DNA of 64,000 nucleotides from Caballeronia sp. GAFFF1 (GCF_023630705.1 NZ_JALQEM010000005.1:62001-126000); one strand, 5' to 3'. Positions 18,452-28,186 are shown, counted from the stretch's first letter. Numbers and translations are program-made. The notes: a model not told the origin generated them from the sequence alone.

Positions 18452-19150
18452 GTGAACCTGACTCTCCCACACGACCGCCTGATGATCTGCGATTGCGACG
18501 GCGTCTTGATCGACAGCGAAGCCGTGGCGGCGCGCATGCTCGTTACCGAATTGCAGGCGCTGTGGCCGGGCGTCGATGTCGAGCCGGTCGTGCTGCCGCT
18601 GCTCGGGCTGCGCATCGAGGCCGTGCTCGCGAGCGCCGCCGACAGCGTCAACCGCACGCTGACGCCGGAGCAGGTCGTCGCGATCCGGCGTTCGGTCGAG
18701 GCGGCGGCGGTGCAGGCGCCGCCCGTCGCGGGCATCGCCGAGGCGCTGGCCGCCGTGCCGCTCACGAAAGCCTGCGCGAGCAACAGCTTCTCTTCGTACG
18801 TGGATACCGCGCTGCAACGCACCGGGCTCGTGCGCTTTTTCGGCGAGCGGCGCTTCTGCGCGGACATGGTCCCCAATCCGAAGCCCGCGCCGGACGTGTA
18901 TCTGGCGGCGGCGCGCGCGATGAACGTCGAGCCGTCGATGTGCCTCGTCGTCGAGGACAGCGTGACGGGCGTCACGGCGGCGCGGGCGGCGGGCATGCCG
19001 GTGCTCGGTTTCATCGGCGGCGGACACGCGAGCGAAGGCCAGGTGGACACGCTCCGGCGCGCGGGCGCGGCGATCGTGTTCGACGACATGGCGCGCCTGC
19101 CCGCGCTCGTCGATCGCTGGCTGCAACACGCGTCGTTCGAAACGAATTAG
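18452..19150 (+). CDS. HAD-family phosphatase of the polyol operon
   Basis: Cytoplasmic hydrolase of 232 residues, HAD superfamily subfamily IA. Motif I is DCDGVLIDSE near residue 14. Motif II is ASNSFSSY, a lysine lies in NPKPAPDVY, and motif IV is VVEDSVTGVTAA. This pattern is that of small-molecule phosphatases such as those acting on sugar phosphates. It starts with GTG at 18452, ten bases after smoG, and lies between the transporter permeases and their ATPase, so it belongs to the polyol operon. A plausible role is removal of inhibitory sugar or polyol phosphates (inference); the substrate is unknown. Confidence 0.85.
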   Translation: MNLTLPHDRLMICDCDGVLIDSEAVAARMLVTELQALWPGVDVEPVVLPLLGLRIEAVLASAADSVNRTLTPEQVVAIRRSVEAAAVQAPPVAGIAEALAAVPLTKACASNSFSSYVDTALQRTGLVRFFGERRFCADMVPNPKPAPDVYLAAARAMNVEPSMCLVVEDSVTGVTAARAAGMPVLGFIGGGHASEGQVDTLRRAGAAIVFDDMARLPALVDRWLQHASFETN

Positions 19151-19213
19151 CGCGCACACGCACACGTGCGCCGCACATGACTCGGCGAAAGCAAGGCCGA
19201 CAGGAGACACATC

Positions 19214-20374
19214 ATGGCTAGCCTGACGTTACGCAACATCAACAAGCGTTATGAAGACACGGAGGTGATGCGCAGCGTCAACCTCGATATCGAAGACGGC
19301 GAGTTCGTCGTGTTCGTGGGGCCGTCGGGCTGCGGCAAGTCCACGCTGATGCGCATGATCGCGGGTCTCGAAGACATCAGCGGCGGCGACCTGATGATCG
19401 ACGGCGCGCGCGTGAACGACCTGCCGCCCGCCAAGCGCGGCATCGCGATGGTGTTCCAGTCGTACGCGCTCTATCCGCACATGACGCTGTACGACAACAT
19501 GGCCTTCGGCCTGAAGCTCGCGGGCGAGAAGAAGCCCGCCATCGACGCGGCCGTGAAGCAGGCCGCGAAGATTCTGCATATCGACCATCTGCTCGACCGC
19601 AAGCCGAAGCAACTGTCGGGCGGTCAGCGCCAGCGCGTGGCGATCGGCCGCGCGATCACGCGCAAGCCGAAAGTCTTTCTCTTCGACGAGCCGCTTTCGA
19701 ATCTCGACGCCGCGCTGCGCGTGAAGATGCGCCTGGAATTCGCGCGCCTTCACGACGACCTGAAGACGACGATGATCTACGTGACGCACGATCAGGTCGA
19801 AGCGATGACGCTCGCGGACAAGATCGTCGTGCTGTCGGCGGGCAACGTCGAGCAGGTCGGCACGCCGAACACGCTGTATCACGCTCCGGCGAACAAGTTC
19901 GTCGCGGGTTTCATCGGCTCGCCGAAGATGAACTTTCTGTCCGGCACCATCGCGCAGGTTCAGAGCGACGGCGTGCTCGTGAAGTACGAGACCGGCGAGA
20001 CGCAGCTTGTCGGCGTGCTGCCGGGCAACGCGAAGCCGGGCGATGCGGTGACCGTCGGCATTCGTCCGGAGCACTTGCAGCCGATGCCCGCCACGAGTGA
20101 CTACGGCGTGTCCGCGAGCACGATGACCGTCGAAACGCTCGGCGATGCCGCTTATCTCTATGCGGAAACGTCCGTGGCGCCCGATGGCCTCATTTCGCGG
20201 ATTCCGCCGCTGGAGAAGCACGCGCGCGGCCAAAAGCTGAAGCTCGGCGCGGAGCCTGACCACTGCCATATGTTCGACGCGGCAGGGCAGGCTTTCGCGC
20301 GCAACGCGGTGCAGGCGTATCTCGCGGAGCATCCGGAAGTGAAGATGCCGCGCGTGCAAAGCGCGTCGGCCTGA
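19214..20374 (+). CDS. smoK: polyol ABC transporter ATPase (MalK/UgpC family)
   Basis: ATPase of 386 residues that powers the SmoEFG importer. Walker A is GPSGCGKST, the signature is LSGGQRQR, Walker B is VFLFDEPLSNLDA, and the switch His lies in VTHDQVEAMTLADKIV. The region after residue 235 is the TOBE-type regulatory domain (VGIRPEHLQPMP). The length fits MalK-type subunits. AGGAGACA precedes the ATG at 19214. It closes the rightward operon; the next gene (MOSC) is unrelated. Confidence 0.93.
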   Translation: MASLTLRNINKRYEDTEVMRSVNLDIEDGEFVVFVGPSGCGKSTLMRMIAGLEDISGGDLMIDGARVNDLPPAKRGIAMVFQSYALYPHMTLYDNMAFGLKLAGEKKPAIDAAVKQAAKILHIDHLLDRKPKQLSGGQRQRVAIGRAITRKPKVFLFDEPLSNLDAALRVKMRLEFARLHDDLKTTMIYVTHDQVEAMTLADKIVVLSAGNVEQVGTPNTLYHAPANKFVAGFIGSPKMNFLSGTIAQVQSDGVLVKYETGETQLVGVLPGNAKPGDAVTVGIRPEHLQPMPATSDYGVSASTMTVETLGDAAYLYAETSVAPDGLISRIPPLEKHARGQKLKLGAEPDHCHMFDAAGQAFARNAVQAYLAEHPEVKMPRVQSASA

Positions 20375-20445
20375 CGCGGCGCGTGTTTCTTCGCGTGTCG
20401 GCAGGCGATAATGCGGCTCCTCCCGCCACCGCACCGACACGCGCC

Positions 20446-21309
20446 ATGCACGTTCTGAACGAGCTGTACGTTTATCCGGTCAAGTCCTGCGCCGGCATCG
20501 CGCTGCCACGCGCGATGCTGCTGGAAACCGGTCTCGAATACGATCGCCACTGGATGGTCACCGACGCGTCGGGCGGCATGCTGACGCAGCGCACTTATCC
20601 GCGCATGGCGCTGATCCGCACAGCGTTCGATGGCGGCGATCTCGTCCTCGACGCGCCCGGCATGCCGACGCTGCGCACGCCGCTGGACCCGGCCGCGCTG
20701 TCGAATGCCGAACCGGTGCGCGCGACCGTCTGGCGCGATACCGTCGATGCGCTCGACACCGGCCCGCAGACCGCGCACTGGTTCAGCGAATTGCTCGGCA
20801 TGCCGGCGCGCCTCGCGCGCTTCGCGCCGCAGGCGCGGCGCAACGTCGATCAGAAGTGGACTGCGCCGCTCACTACGCACACGCGCTTCGCCGATGGCTT
20901 TCCGCTGCTCGTGCTCGGTCAGGCATCGCTCGATGATCTCAACGCACGGCTCGCGCAAAAGGGCGCGCCCGCCATTGCCGCGAACCGTTTTCGCCCGAAT
21001 CTCGTGATCGGCGGGCTCGATGCCTACGAGGAAGATTTCGTCGAAGACATGCTGATTCGCGGGGACGGCCGCGACGTACAACTGCGCCTCGTCAAGCTCT
21101 GCACGCGCTGCCCGGTGCCGACCATCGACCAACTCACCGGCGCGCCGCATCCCGAGTGGCCGCACGAACCGCTGGACACCATGAGCACGTATCGCGCAAG
21201 CGCGCAGCACGACGGCAAGCTCACCTTCGGCAAGAACGCGATGGTGGTCGAAGGCGAAGGCGTGATGCTCGAAACCGGGCAGGCTGTGGATGCGCAGATC
21301 GCGTTCTGA
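20446..21309 (+). CDS. MOSC-domain protein (YcbX-like without ferredoxin domain)
   Basis: Protein of 287 residues with an N-terminal MOSC beta-barrel (LYVYPVKSCAGIALPRAMLL) and a MOSC domain. The conserved cysteine of MOSC proteins is in KLCTRCPVPTID, close to the equivalent segment of YcbX. YcbX carries an additional C-terminal 2Fe-2S domain that is absent here. Related proteins use molybdenum cofactor and reduce N-hydroxylated compounds, but the partner of this short form is not evident. The ATG at 20446 begins at the conserved domain; an in-frame start at 20383 would add residues without similarity. It converges with sorC, whose stop lies 3 bp away. Confidence 0.85.
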   Translation: MHVLNELYVYPVKSCAGIALPRAMLLETGLEYDRHWMVTDASGGMLTQRTYPRMALIRTAFDGGDLVLDAPGMPTLRTPLDPAALSNAEPVRATVWRDTVDALDTGPQTAHWFSELLGMPARLARFAPQARRNVDQKWTAPLTTHTRFADGFPLLVLGQASLDDLNARLAQKGAPAIAANRFRPNLVIGGLDAYEEDFVEDMLIRGDGRDVQLRLVKLCTRCPVPTIDQLTGAPHPEWPHEPLDTMSTYRASAQHDGKLTFGKNAMVVEGEGVMLETGQAVDAQIAF

Positions 21310-21312
21310 CGC

Positions 21313-22260
21313 TCAGGCGTCGAGCGCGGCTTTCGCGCAAAGCTCGTCGGTCACGAGTCCCGACAGCCACTGGCCTTTGAGCGCCGCGATCAACGCTTCG
21401 CGCTTGCGCTCGCCGCCCGCGAAGCCGATGGTCGGCCGCTTCGGCGGGGCGTCGAGCTTCAGGCTCGTGACGCGCGCGCCGGTCTTCGACTGCACGCGCT
21501 CGCCGTTCACGTCGATCGGCAAGCCGAGCCATTCCGCGACCGCGCCGGCCTTCATCATCTCGTCGACTTCGGCGCGCGTGATGAAGCCGTCCTGATGCAG
21601 CGGGCAATTGACGCCCACATTGCCGATGCCGACGAACGCCACGTCCGCTTTCTGCGCGAGTTCATCGACGATACGGTACAGCCGGTGATTGACCCATTGC
21701 GCGCGCTCGGCTTCGTTGTCGGCCATGAGCGGCGCGGGCAGCATGAAGTGCTTGCCGCCGGTCTTCTCCGATAGCTGCTGCGCAACGTCATAGCGATTCG
21801 ATGATCCGTCCTGCGCGATCGCGCCGACCATCGACACGAAACGATGCTGCGGGCGGTCGATCTGTCCGATCTGCTCGACGACCGCCTTCAGCGTGCGCCC
21901 GCTGCCGATAGACACGACGATCGGCTTCTCGTCGACCAGATAGCGCTCCATCACCTGCGCGCCCGCGACGGCGAGCTTGCGGTCGACTTGCTCTTTCGAG
22001 TCGCCGTCGATGGGCACCACTTCGCACATCGCGAGGCCGTAGCGGTCGCACAGTTGCTTCGCGAGGGACAGGCAGTCCGCGATGCGGTGATCCACCCGCA
22101 CGCGGATGAGGTTCTTTTCCACCGCGAACGCGACGAGCCGCTGCGCCACGGGACGCGAGATCTGGAGCTTTTCTGCGATCTCGTTCTGCGTGTTGCCGGC
22201 GACGTAGTAGAGCCACGCCGCGCGGGTCGCCAGGTCGAGTTTTTCGGTTGATTTAGGCAC
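21313..22260 (-). CDS. SorC-family sugar-responsive regulator
   Basis: Transcription regulator of 315 residues, SorC/DeoR-like. The N-terminal helix-turn-helix reads AGNTQNEIAEKLQISRPVAQ. The C-terminal effector domain is related to sugar-phosphate isomerases, with SIGSGRTLKAVVEQI, FVGIGNVGVNC and PTIGFAGGERKREALIAAL. Members bind phosphorylated sugars. It is the third gene of the leftward dalD-xylB-sorC operon and is probably the local regulator of both polyol operons. Two matching 34-nt elements, ahead of the SDR gene and ahead of dalD, are candidate binding sites (inference). Confidence 0.9.
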   Translation of the reverse strand: MPKSTEKLDLATRAAWLYYVAGNTQNEIAEKLQISRPVAQRLVAFAVEKNLIRVRVDHRIADCLSLAKQLCDRYGLAMCEVVPIDGDSKEQVDRKLAVAGAQVMERYLVDEKPIVVSIGSGRTLKAVVEQIGQIDRPQHRFVSMVGAIAQDGSSNRYDVAQQLSEKTGGKHFMLPAPLMADNEAERAQWVNHRLYRIVDELAQKADVAFVGIGNVGVNCPLHQDGFITRAEVDEMMKAGAVAEWLGLPIDVNGERVQSKTGARVTSLKLDAPPKRPTIGFAGGERKREALIAALKGQWLSGLVTDELCAKAALDA

Positions 22261-22331
22261 TGAGGTCTTTTCTTTTCCTTCGCGAATTTCGCTGGTTCGT
22301 CAGTGCGCGGCGTGGCGGGCGCCCTTGTCAG

Positions 22332-23813
22332 CTACGCCAGGCGTGGGCGCGCCGGATCGAACAGCGGCCGCACGTGCTGATACAGCTCCCGGAAGCTCTT
22401 CAGCCGCTGACGCAAGGCCTGATGCCGTTCGCGATTCGGCGTGAACTCCTGCTTTACCGCCGGTTTCGCGAGCACGACCGACGGATCGCCGCCTGCAGCG
22501 AGCCAGCCGAGGCGCGCCGCGCCCAGCGCCGCGCCGGTTTCGCCGCCGCCGTGGGTGCGCGTCGGGGTATCGAAGGCATCGGCGAACATTTGGCCCCAGT
22601 ATGCGCTTCTCGCGCCGCCGCCGAGCATCGACAACGCGCGCGTCTCTGTGCCCGCCGATTGCAGCGCATCCAGCCCGTCCGTGAGCGCGAGCGTCACGCC
22701 TTCGAGCACCGAATAGCCGAGCAGCGCGCGGTCCGTTGCGTGCGTCATGCCGAAGAACACGCCTTGCGCGTACGGGTCGTTGTGCGGCGTGCGCTCGCCG
22801 CTCAGATACGGCAGGAAAAGCGGGGCGGTCGCGAGCGCGTCGGAGGGCAACGCCTCGACTTCGGCGAGCAGCGTGGGCTCGTCGGTAGATGTCAGCTTGC
22901 AGACCCAGCGCAGGCAGCTCGCCGCCGACAACACCACGCTCATCTGATGCCAGCGGTCGGGAATCGCGTGGCAGAACGCGTGCACGGCGGACGCCGGATT
23001 CGGCCGGAAGCGGTCGCCGACCACGCACAGCACGCCGGACGTGCCGAGGGAGAGAAAGCCATCGCCCGGTTCCGTCGCGCCGATGCCGACCGCGCTCGCG
23101 GCGTTGTCGCCGCCGCCCGCCGCGACGACAACGTCATCGCGCAAGCCGAGTTCGGCCGCGAGTTCGGGCCGCAGCGTGCCCGACGGCTCGCTGCCTTCCG
23201 CGAGCGCCGGCATCTGCTGGCGCGACATGCCGCACGCGGCGAGCAGCTCGTCGGACCAGTCGCGGCGCGCGACATCGAGCCAGAGCGTGCCGGCGGCGTC
23301 GGACGGATCGGACACCTTCGTGCCCGTCAGATGCATGCGCAGATAGTCCTTCGGCAACAACACGCACGCGGTCTGATTGAAGATAGCGGGTTCGTTGTGC
23401 GCGACCCACAGCAGTTTGGGCGCGGTGAAGCCGGGCATCGCGAGATTGCCGGCGATTTCATGCAGGTTCGGCGCGCGCTCGTACAACTCGGCGCATTCCT
23501 TGTCGCTGCGCATGTCGTTCCAGAGAATCGCGGGACGCAGCACGCGATCGCTCGAATCGAGCAGCACCGCGCCGTGCATCTGACCGGACAGGCCGATGCC
23601 GCGAACCTGCGCGAACTCCGACGGAAACTTCTCGCGCAACTGGAACAGTGCGGCGCGCGTGCCTTCCCACCAGTCGAGCGGATTCTGTTCCGACCAGCGC
23701 GGCTTCGGACGCGAGACGGTGAACGGCGTGCCCGCCGTGCCGATGACGCTGCCGTCGCTCGCGAGCAGCAGCACTTTCACTTCGGAGGTGCCGAGGTCGA
23801 TGCCTAAGTACAT
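22332..23813 (-). CDS. xylB: xylulokinase
   Basis: Phosphorylates D-xylulose to D-xylulose 5-phosphate. The FGGY kinase has 493 residues, the normal length. N-terminal loop GIDLGTSEVK, substrate-binding motif GLSGQMHGAVLL near residue 75, LWNDMR, the catalytic-base region AGGGDNAASAVGIG, and the C-terminal LPYLSGERTPHNDP and LGGGARS all fit XylB. It lies between dalD (116 bp upstream) and sorC (71 bp downstream) on the same strand. D-arabinitol oxidation by DalD yields D-xylulose, the substrate of this kinase, so context and sequence agree. Confidence 0.94.
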   Translation of the reverse strand: MYLGIDLGTSEVKVLLLASDGSVIGTAGTPFTVSRPKPRWSEQNPLDWWEGTRAALFQLREKFPSEFAQVRGIGLSGQMHGAVLLDSSDRVLRPAILWNDMRSDKECAELYERAPNLHEIAGNLAMPGFTAPKLLWVAHNEPAIFNQTACVLLPKDYLRMHLTGTKVSDPSDAAGTLWLDVARRDWSDELLAACGMSRQQMPALAEGSEPSGTLRPELAAELGLRDDVVVAAGGGDNAASAVGIGATEPGDGFLSLGTSGVLCVVGDRFRPNPASAVHAFCHAIPDRWHQMSVVLSAASCLRWVCKLTSTDEPTLLAEVEALPSDALATAPLFLPYLSGERTPHNDPYAQGVFFGMTHATDRALLGYSVLEGVTLALTDGLDALQSAGTETRALSMLGGGARSAYWGQMFADAFDTPTRTHGGGETGAALGAARLGWLAAGGDPSVVLAKPAVKQEFTPNRERHQALRQRLKSFRELYQHVRPLFDPARPRLA

Positions 23814-23929
23814 GAACGAGCCCTTGGTCGTTGCCGGAGCGCATGTCCGGCGAAAACGTGGAATTTACCGCCCGGCGCGACGGCGCGCCATGAGCACAAT
23901 ACCGGAGCGAAAGATATCTCGCGATGCGC

Positions 23930-25327
23930 TTACGGTCGATTGGCGAGCCACGCATCGACGCGCGCGATGGCCGCGCGCATCACGCGTTCGAGGCTTTCGC
24001 TCTGCGCCATGCTCCCCCAAAGCAGCTTGTCGCCGGTGAATGCCTTGATCGGATCGGCCGCCGTGAAGAAGCCGTGCGCGACGGCCGGGTCCATCACGCC
24101 GTCCTGATACGTGTACGGCAGCTTGCCTTCGTGCCAGCGTTCGAGGAAGCGGAAGAACAGCGCGGGCAGCATGGCCGTGGCGTTCGGATCGATGCCGCGC
24201 GCGAAGCATTCCGAGAGCGTCGGCGCGATGAAGCCCGGCAGCTTCGAGAAGCCGTCGGCCGCGACGCGCTGGTTCGTGTCCTTGATATACGGATTGCTGA
24301 AGCGGTCGAGCACCACGTCGCGATACTTTGCGAGGTCGATCGGGCTCGGCGTGAGGCACGGGATCACGTCTTCGGTGACGTAGGCTTCGGCGAGCGCGCG
24401 AATCTCCATGTCCTGCGTGCCTTCGTGAATGTATTGCAGGCCGACGAGCGTGCCCGCCCACGCGATGCAGCTATGGCTCGCGTTGAGAATGCGGATCTTG
24501 GCCTCCTCGTACGGGTGCACCGACTGCACCATCTCCGCGCCGACCTTCTCCCACGCGGGACGCCCCGCGCAGAAGTTGTCTTCGATGACCCACTGGATAA
24601 ATTTCTCGCCCATCACGGGCGCGCGATCGTCAATGCCGGTGGCTGCCTTCACGCGCTCGGCGACATCGGGCGTGGGGCGCGGCGTGATGCGATCGACCAT
24701 CGCGTTCGGACACGACGTGTTCGCGATCATCCAGTCGCGCAGCGCCGTCTGTCCGCGCCGTTGCAGGAATTCGAGCATGCCGGCCTTGAAGCGGTCGCCA
24801 TTGCTGCGCAGGTTATCGCAGTTTTGCAGCGAGACCATGCCGGCGTTGCTTTGCATGCGCGCTTCGAGGATCGCTGCCAGCGCGCCATAGATCGTCGTTT
24901 TCGCGCCGTTGAGGTCGGCGGCGAGATCGGGGTTGGCGGTGTCGAGCTTGTCGTGCTCGTCGAGGTAATAGCCGCCTTCGGTCACGGTGAACGAGACGAT
25001 CTTGCAGGCGGGCGCGGCGCCGGTCGCGATCAGCTCGCCGAGGTCCGCCGACCACGGCACGACCTTCTTGATCGAGCGCACGGTTTCATACTCGCGCTCG
25101 CCTTGCGGCGTGACCGTCTCCAGCGTGTATTCGCCGTTTTGCGCGGCGAGCGCGTCGAGAACGGCGTTCATGTCGCCGCGTATGTTGCCGACGGCGAGCG
25201 ACCATTGCGCATCGCCCGATTCGATCAGCTTGTGCAGATACCACGCCTGATGCGCGCGATGAAAGGACCCCGCGCCGATATGCAGGATCACGTTCGCGCT
25301 CGTGCCTTCGCTGGATACGCTGCTCAT
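23930..25327 (-). CDS. dalD: D-arabinitol 4-dehydrogenase / mannitol dehydrogenase family
   Basis: NAD-dependent polyol dehydrogenase of 465 residues from the long-chain mannitol dehydrogenase family. The N-terminal cofactor region is [16 protein letters not shown]. The family catalytic signature K-x4-N-x2-H is present as KIRILNASH. The family oxidises D-arabinitol to D-xylulose and D-mannitol to D-fructose. Pairing with xylB favours D-arabinitol as the main substrate, although dual activity is common. It is the first gene of the leftward operon and has the candidate SorC operator 50 nt upstream. Confidence 0.92.
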   Translation of the reverse strand: MSSVSSEGTSANVILHIGAGSFHRAHQAWYLHKLIESGDAQWSLAVGNIRGDMNAVLDALAAQNGEYTLETVTPQGEREYETVRSIKKVVPWSADLGELIATGAAPACKIVSFTVTEGGYYLDEHDKLDTANPDLAADLNGAKTTIYGALAAILEARMQSNAGMVSLQNCDNLRSNGDRFKAGMLEFLQRRGQTALRDWMIANTSCPNAMVDRITPRPTPDVAERVKAATGIDDRAPVMGEKFIQWVIEDNFCAGRPAWEKVGAEMVQSVHPYEEAKIRILNASHSCIAWAGTLVGLQYIHEGTQDMEIRALAEAYVTEDVIPCLTPSPIDLAKYRDVVLDRFSNPYIKDTNQRVAADGFSKLPGFIAPTLSECFARGIDPNATAMLPALFFRFLERWHEGKLPYTYQDGVMDPAVAHGFFTAADPIKAFTGDKLLWGSMAQSESLERVMRAAIARVDAWLANRP

Positions 25328-25377
25328 GTCTTGTCTTCCTCTGATTGGCTGATGCGCCCGTTCTGCGCGGACGGTTT

Positions 25378-25411
25378 GCGAGCATTTGCTCGATGGGTGG
25401 TCGAATGATCG
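25378..25411 (-). promoter_or_regulatory. candidate polyol-regulon operator, copy 2
   Basis: Read on the minus strand this 34-nt element begins CGATCATTCGA and ends near GAGCAAATGCTCG. It matches 27 of 34 positions with the element at 14164-14197. It includes a perfect palindrome, CGAGCATTTGCTCG (25379-25392). It lies 50 nt upstream of the dalD ATG. Confidence 0.65.
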
Positions 25412-25658
25412 TATTCGCCCGGTTGAAAGTCAAGGCGCGCGGCGGGCGCGTCGTCGCTGCGGTGCGGCGTGAATCGCCGTGCCATGCCGTGCACGCGAGC
25501 TTCGCCGGGCGCGTTGCGATGCACCATCGAACGCGGGCAGCCGGATCGGGACATACCCGGATAGTCAACGCGGCTCGCATTGACGGAAGGTGCATGCGGC
25601 TTCGACCAAATCAACGGCAGCGGCAGCAGCAAGCACAACCATAACGCGAGACACGGAC
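25412..25658. other. divergent region dalD / FGGY kinase
   Basis: Beyond the operator, this stretch leads to the rightward FGGY kinase. It has no gene and no second copy of the operator near the kinase start. A CAGCAG-rich tract lies at about 25616-25632 just before the kinase ribosome-binding region. No clear -10/-35 pair could be assigned. Confidence 0.3.
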
Positions 25659-27203
25659 ATGGACTATGTGATCGGCATCGACATCGGCACGCAGAGCACG
25701 AAGGCGCTCGTCGTGGATACGGAAGGCGCAATCGTCGCGCAGCATTCGAGCGCCTACCATCCGGATACGCCCAAGCCGCTCTGGGCCGAGCAATGGCCGT
25801 CCGTCTGGTTCGATGCGGTGACCGCGTGCATCGCCGGATGCGTCGAGAAGACGAAGGCGCAGGGCATCGACGCGCCGCAGATCAAGGCGCTGTGCGTGAG
25901 CAGCCTCTACGGCGGCTCGGGCATTCCGGTGGATGAGCAGATGGAGGCGCTTCATCCGTGCCTGATCTGGATGGATCGCCGCGCCACCGCCGAAGTGGAC
26001 TGGGTGAGCGAGCAGGTCGACGTGCCGCGCCTCGAAGCGATTACCGGCAACGGCGTGGACAGCTACTACGGCTTCACGAAGATGCTGTGGCTGCGCGAAC
26101 ACCGCCCGGATGTCTGGGAGAAGACGCGCTATCTGCTGCCGCCCAACGCCTTCGTGATCCAGCGGCTCACGGGCGAGCTCGCCGTCGACCACAGTTCGGC
26201 GGGCAATCTTGGCGGCGTGTACGACGTCGGCGCGCGCGCATGGTCGCATGAAGCACTCGAGATGCTCGGCATTCCCGTTTCGATGATGCCCGAGCGTCTC
26301 GTCGAATCGTCGGAGGTGGTCGGCGGGCTCTTGCCGCAATGGGCCGACAAGCTCGGGCTCGCCGCGAACACGCCGGTCGTCGCGGGCGGCGTCGATGCGG
26401 CCGTCGCCACCTTCGCCGCGGGCGTCACGCAGGCGGGCCACCATGTCGCGATGATCGGCACGAGCATGTGCTGGGGCTACGTCAACCAGAGCGTCGATGC
26501 GCGGCACGGCCTCGTTTCGATGCCGCACGTCTACAACGGCAAGCGCGATCTCTACGTGTTCGGCGGCGCGAGCACGGCGGGCGCGTGCGTCGCGTGGTAT
26601 CGCGACCAGTTCTGTCAGGCAGAAATCGAAGCCGCCAAAGCGACGCCGCATGGCGACCCGCATCGGCTGCTGGAGGAGGCGGCGTCGAACGTGGCGGCGG
26701 GGGCGGACGGCGTCGTGTTCCTGCCGTATCTGATGGGCGAGCGCAGCCCCGTGTGGGACGCGCACGCGAGCGGTACGTTCGTCGGCCTGAATCTCTTTCA
26801 TACGCGCGCCACGCTGTATCGCGCGGTGCTGGAAGGCGTCGCGTTCGCGCTCAGGCACAACATGGAAGCGGGGCGGCGCGGCGCGCAATCGCTGGATGAC
26901 CGGCTGATCGTGGTCGGCGGCGCGGCGCATTCGGACCTGTGGATGCAGATCATCGCGGACGTGACGGGCTTTCCGGTCTTGTCGATCGAACAGGAAGTGG
27001 AAGCCGCGATGGGCGCGGCGCTGCTCGCGGCGCTCGGCGCGGGGCTGATTTCGCGCGAAACGGCCGAAGGCGGCTGGGTCACGCTCGTCGAGCGCGCGAA
27101 GCCGGATGCCGCGCGCCAACGCGTGTACGACGCGCGGTTCGGCGTCTACCTCGACCTTTATCCCGCGCTCAAGGACGCGATGCATCGGCTGCGCGACGCC
27201 TGA
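25659..27203 (+). CDS. FGGY-family carbohydrate kinase, substrate unknown
   Basis: Cytoplasmic kinase of 514 residues. The N-terminal phosphate-binding loop is IGIDIGTQSTKALV. Later motifs include CLIWMDRRA, YYGFTKMLWLREH, the catalytic-base region AGGVDAAVATFAAG, FLPYLMGERSPVWD and VVGGAAHSDLW. It is clearly FGGY family but differs in its motifs from the xylB in the adjacent operon: the G-x-SGQMHG motif of xylulokinases is replaced by CVSSLYGGSGIPV. It is divergent from dalD. It may phosphorylate another pentulose or polyol taken up by the same transporter (inference). The ATG at 25659 starts at the conserved domain; in-frame residues upstream are low-complexity. Confidence 0.85.
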   Translation: MDYVIGIDIGTQSTKALVVDTEGAIVAQHSSAYHPDTPKPLWAEQWPSVWFDAVTACIAGCVEKTKAQGIDAPQIKALCVSSLYGGSGIPVDEQMEALHPCLIWMDRRATAEVDWVSEQVDVPRLEAITGNGVDSYYGFTKMLWLREHRPDVWEKTRYLLPPNAFVIQRLTGELAVDHSSAGNLGGVYDVGARAWSHEALEMLGIPVSMMPERLVESSEVVGGLLPQWADKLGLAANTPVVAGGVDAAVATFAAGVTQAGHHVAMIGTSMCWGYVNQSVDARHGLVSMPHVYNGKRDLYVFGGASTAGACVAWYRDQFCQAEIEAAKATPHGDPHRLLEEAASNVAAGADGVVFLPYLMGERSPVWDAHASGTFVGLNLFHTRATLYRAVLEGVAFALRHNMEAGRRGAQSLDDRLIVVGGAAHSDLWMQIIADVTGFPVLSIEQEVEAAMGAALLAALGAGLISRETAEGGWVTLVERAKPDAARQRVYDARFGVYLDLYPALKDAMHRLRDA

Positions 27204-27218
27204 CGCCGGCCTTCACGT

Positions 27219-28046
27219 TCACGGCTCGCGCATCTGCGTCGGATGCGCGTCGAACACCGGTCCCTGCACGAAGTGGACATCGAACTGTTGAAGCGCGTCG
27301 AACTGCGCTTCATCGGACACGTTCGAGAAGATAAGCGGAATCTTCAGCCGGTGCGCGTACGCGACGAGATGCTTCACGACCGAATCGCGCAGCGCGGCCC
27401 CCGCATCCATCTTGATGAAATCGAGCCGCGCCATCTCCGATACCGCCATGATCTGCCCGGCATTGGGCAGATTGCCCGCCACCTTGAATCCGTAGCGCTG
27501 ATAGCTCTTGGTCAGATAGCCGAGAAACGTCTTGTGCGCGACCGCCGCCGCCGGCAGCTCGATCACCACGCGCGCCGGATTCATGCCGAACTTGCGCAGC
27601 ACCGACGAGAAGACCAGCCCGTGGTCGTACTTCACGCTCTTCAACAGCCGCTCGTGCACGCGCAGGAACAGCAAGCCCGGCCGCTGCGGGCCGAAGAAAT
27701 TGAACGCATGCAGCGCGCGGGATAGCCGGTCCAGCGTGACGAGCTCGTTGTCGTCTTCGAGGTGCGCGAACGGATCGCGCGGCATGTCGCCCTGGATCAA
27801 CGTCAGCGCCTGCAAGCCGAGTTCGTCGCCGAAGCGTTGCGCGCTTTCGGCCGACGCGGACAGCGTTTGCGGAAAGCTGTGCGTGCCGACATCGAAGATC
27901 GGTTCATAGGCGCTCGCAAGCGTCAGTTCGCCATAGCGGGCGATGGCCTGCCGCGCATGCTCGTCGCCGGCCAGCACGATATGCGCGCCGAGAAACGGAT
28001 GGTCGGCGGCGCGGGCGACGAGTTCCGGCAGGGACGGGGAGATCAT
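27219..28046 (-). CDS. degenerate EAL-domain protein
   Basis: Protein of 275 residues with an EAL-like fold signature but without its catalytic motifs. AYEPIFDVG matches the start of EAL domains (usually YQPIVD). The EAL tripeptide is not seen. The motif position normally reading DDFGTG is GNLPNAG. A lysine/aspartate pair (FIKMD) and a C-terminal VQGPVF remain. It should therefore not hydrolyse c-di-GMP and may act as a binding or protein-interaction module, like YuxH/HDOD-linked EAL proteins. It is divergent from hmgA and converges with the FGGY kinase 15 bp away. Confidence 0.75.
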   Translation of the reverse strand: MISPSLPELVARAADHPFLGAHIVLAGDEHARQAIARYGELTLASAYEPIFDVGTHSFPQTLSASAESAQRFGDELGLQALTLIQGDMPRDPFAHLEDDNELVTLDRLSRALHAFNFFGPQRPGLLFLRVHERLLKSVKYDHGLVFSSVLRKFGMNPARVVIELPAAAVAHKTFLGYLTKSYQRYGFKVAGNLPNAGQIMAVSEMARLDFIKMDAGAALRDSVVKHLVAYAHRLKIPLIFSNVSDEAQFDALQQFDVHFVQGPVFDAHPTQMREP

Positions 28047-28186
28047 GGATGTGGGTTCGGGTGCGGGCCGACCGGACGCTTGTGATTATTCGGATGGTAT
28101 CAGCGCGCGCGGCGGCCGCTTGCACCGAACTGACATATTGATATGCCGGCAGGACGCATCGAATCAGGGTATACGAGCTATTTCAC

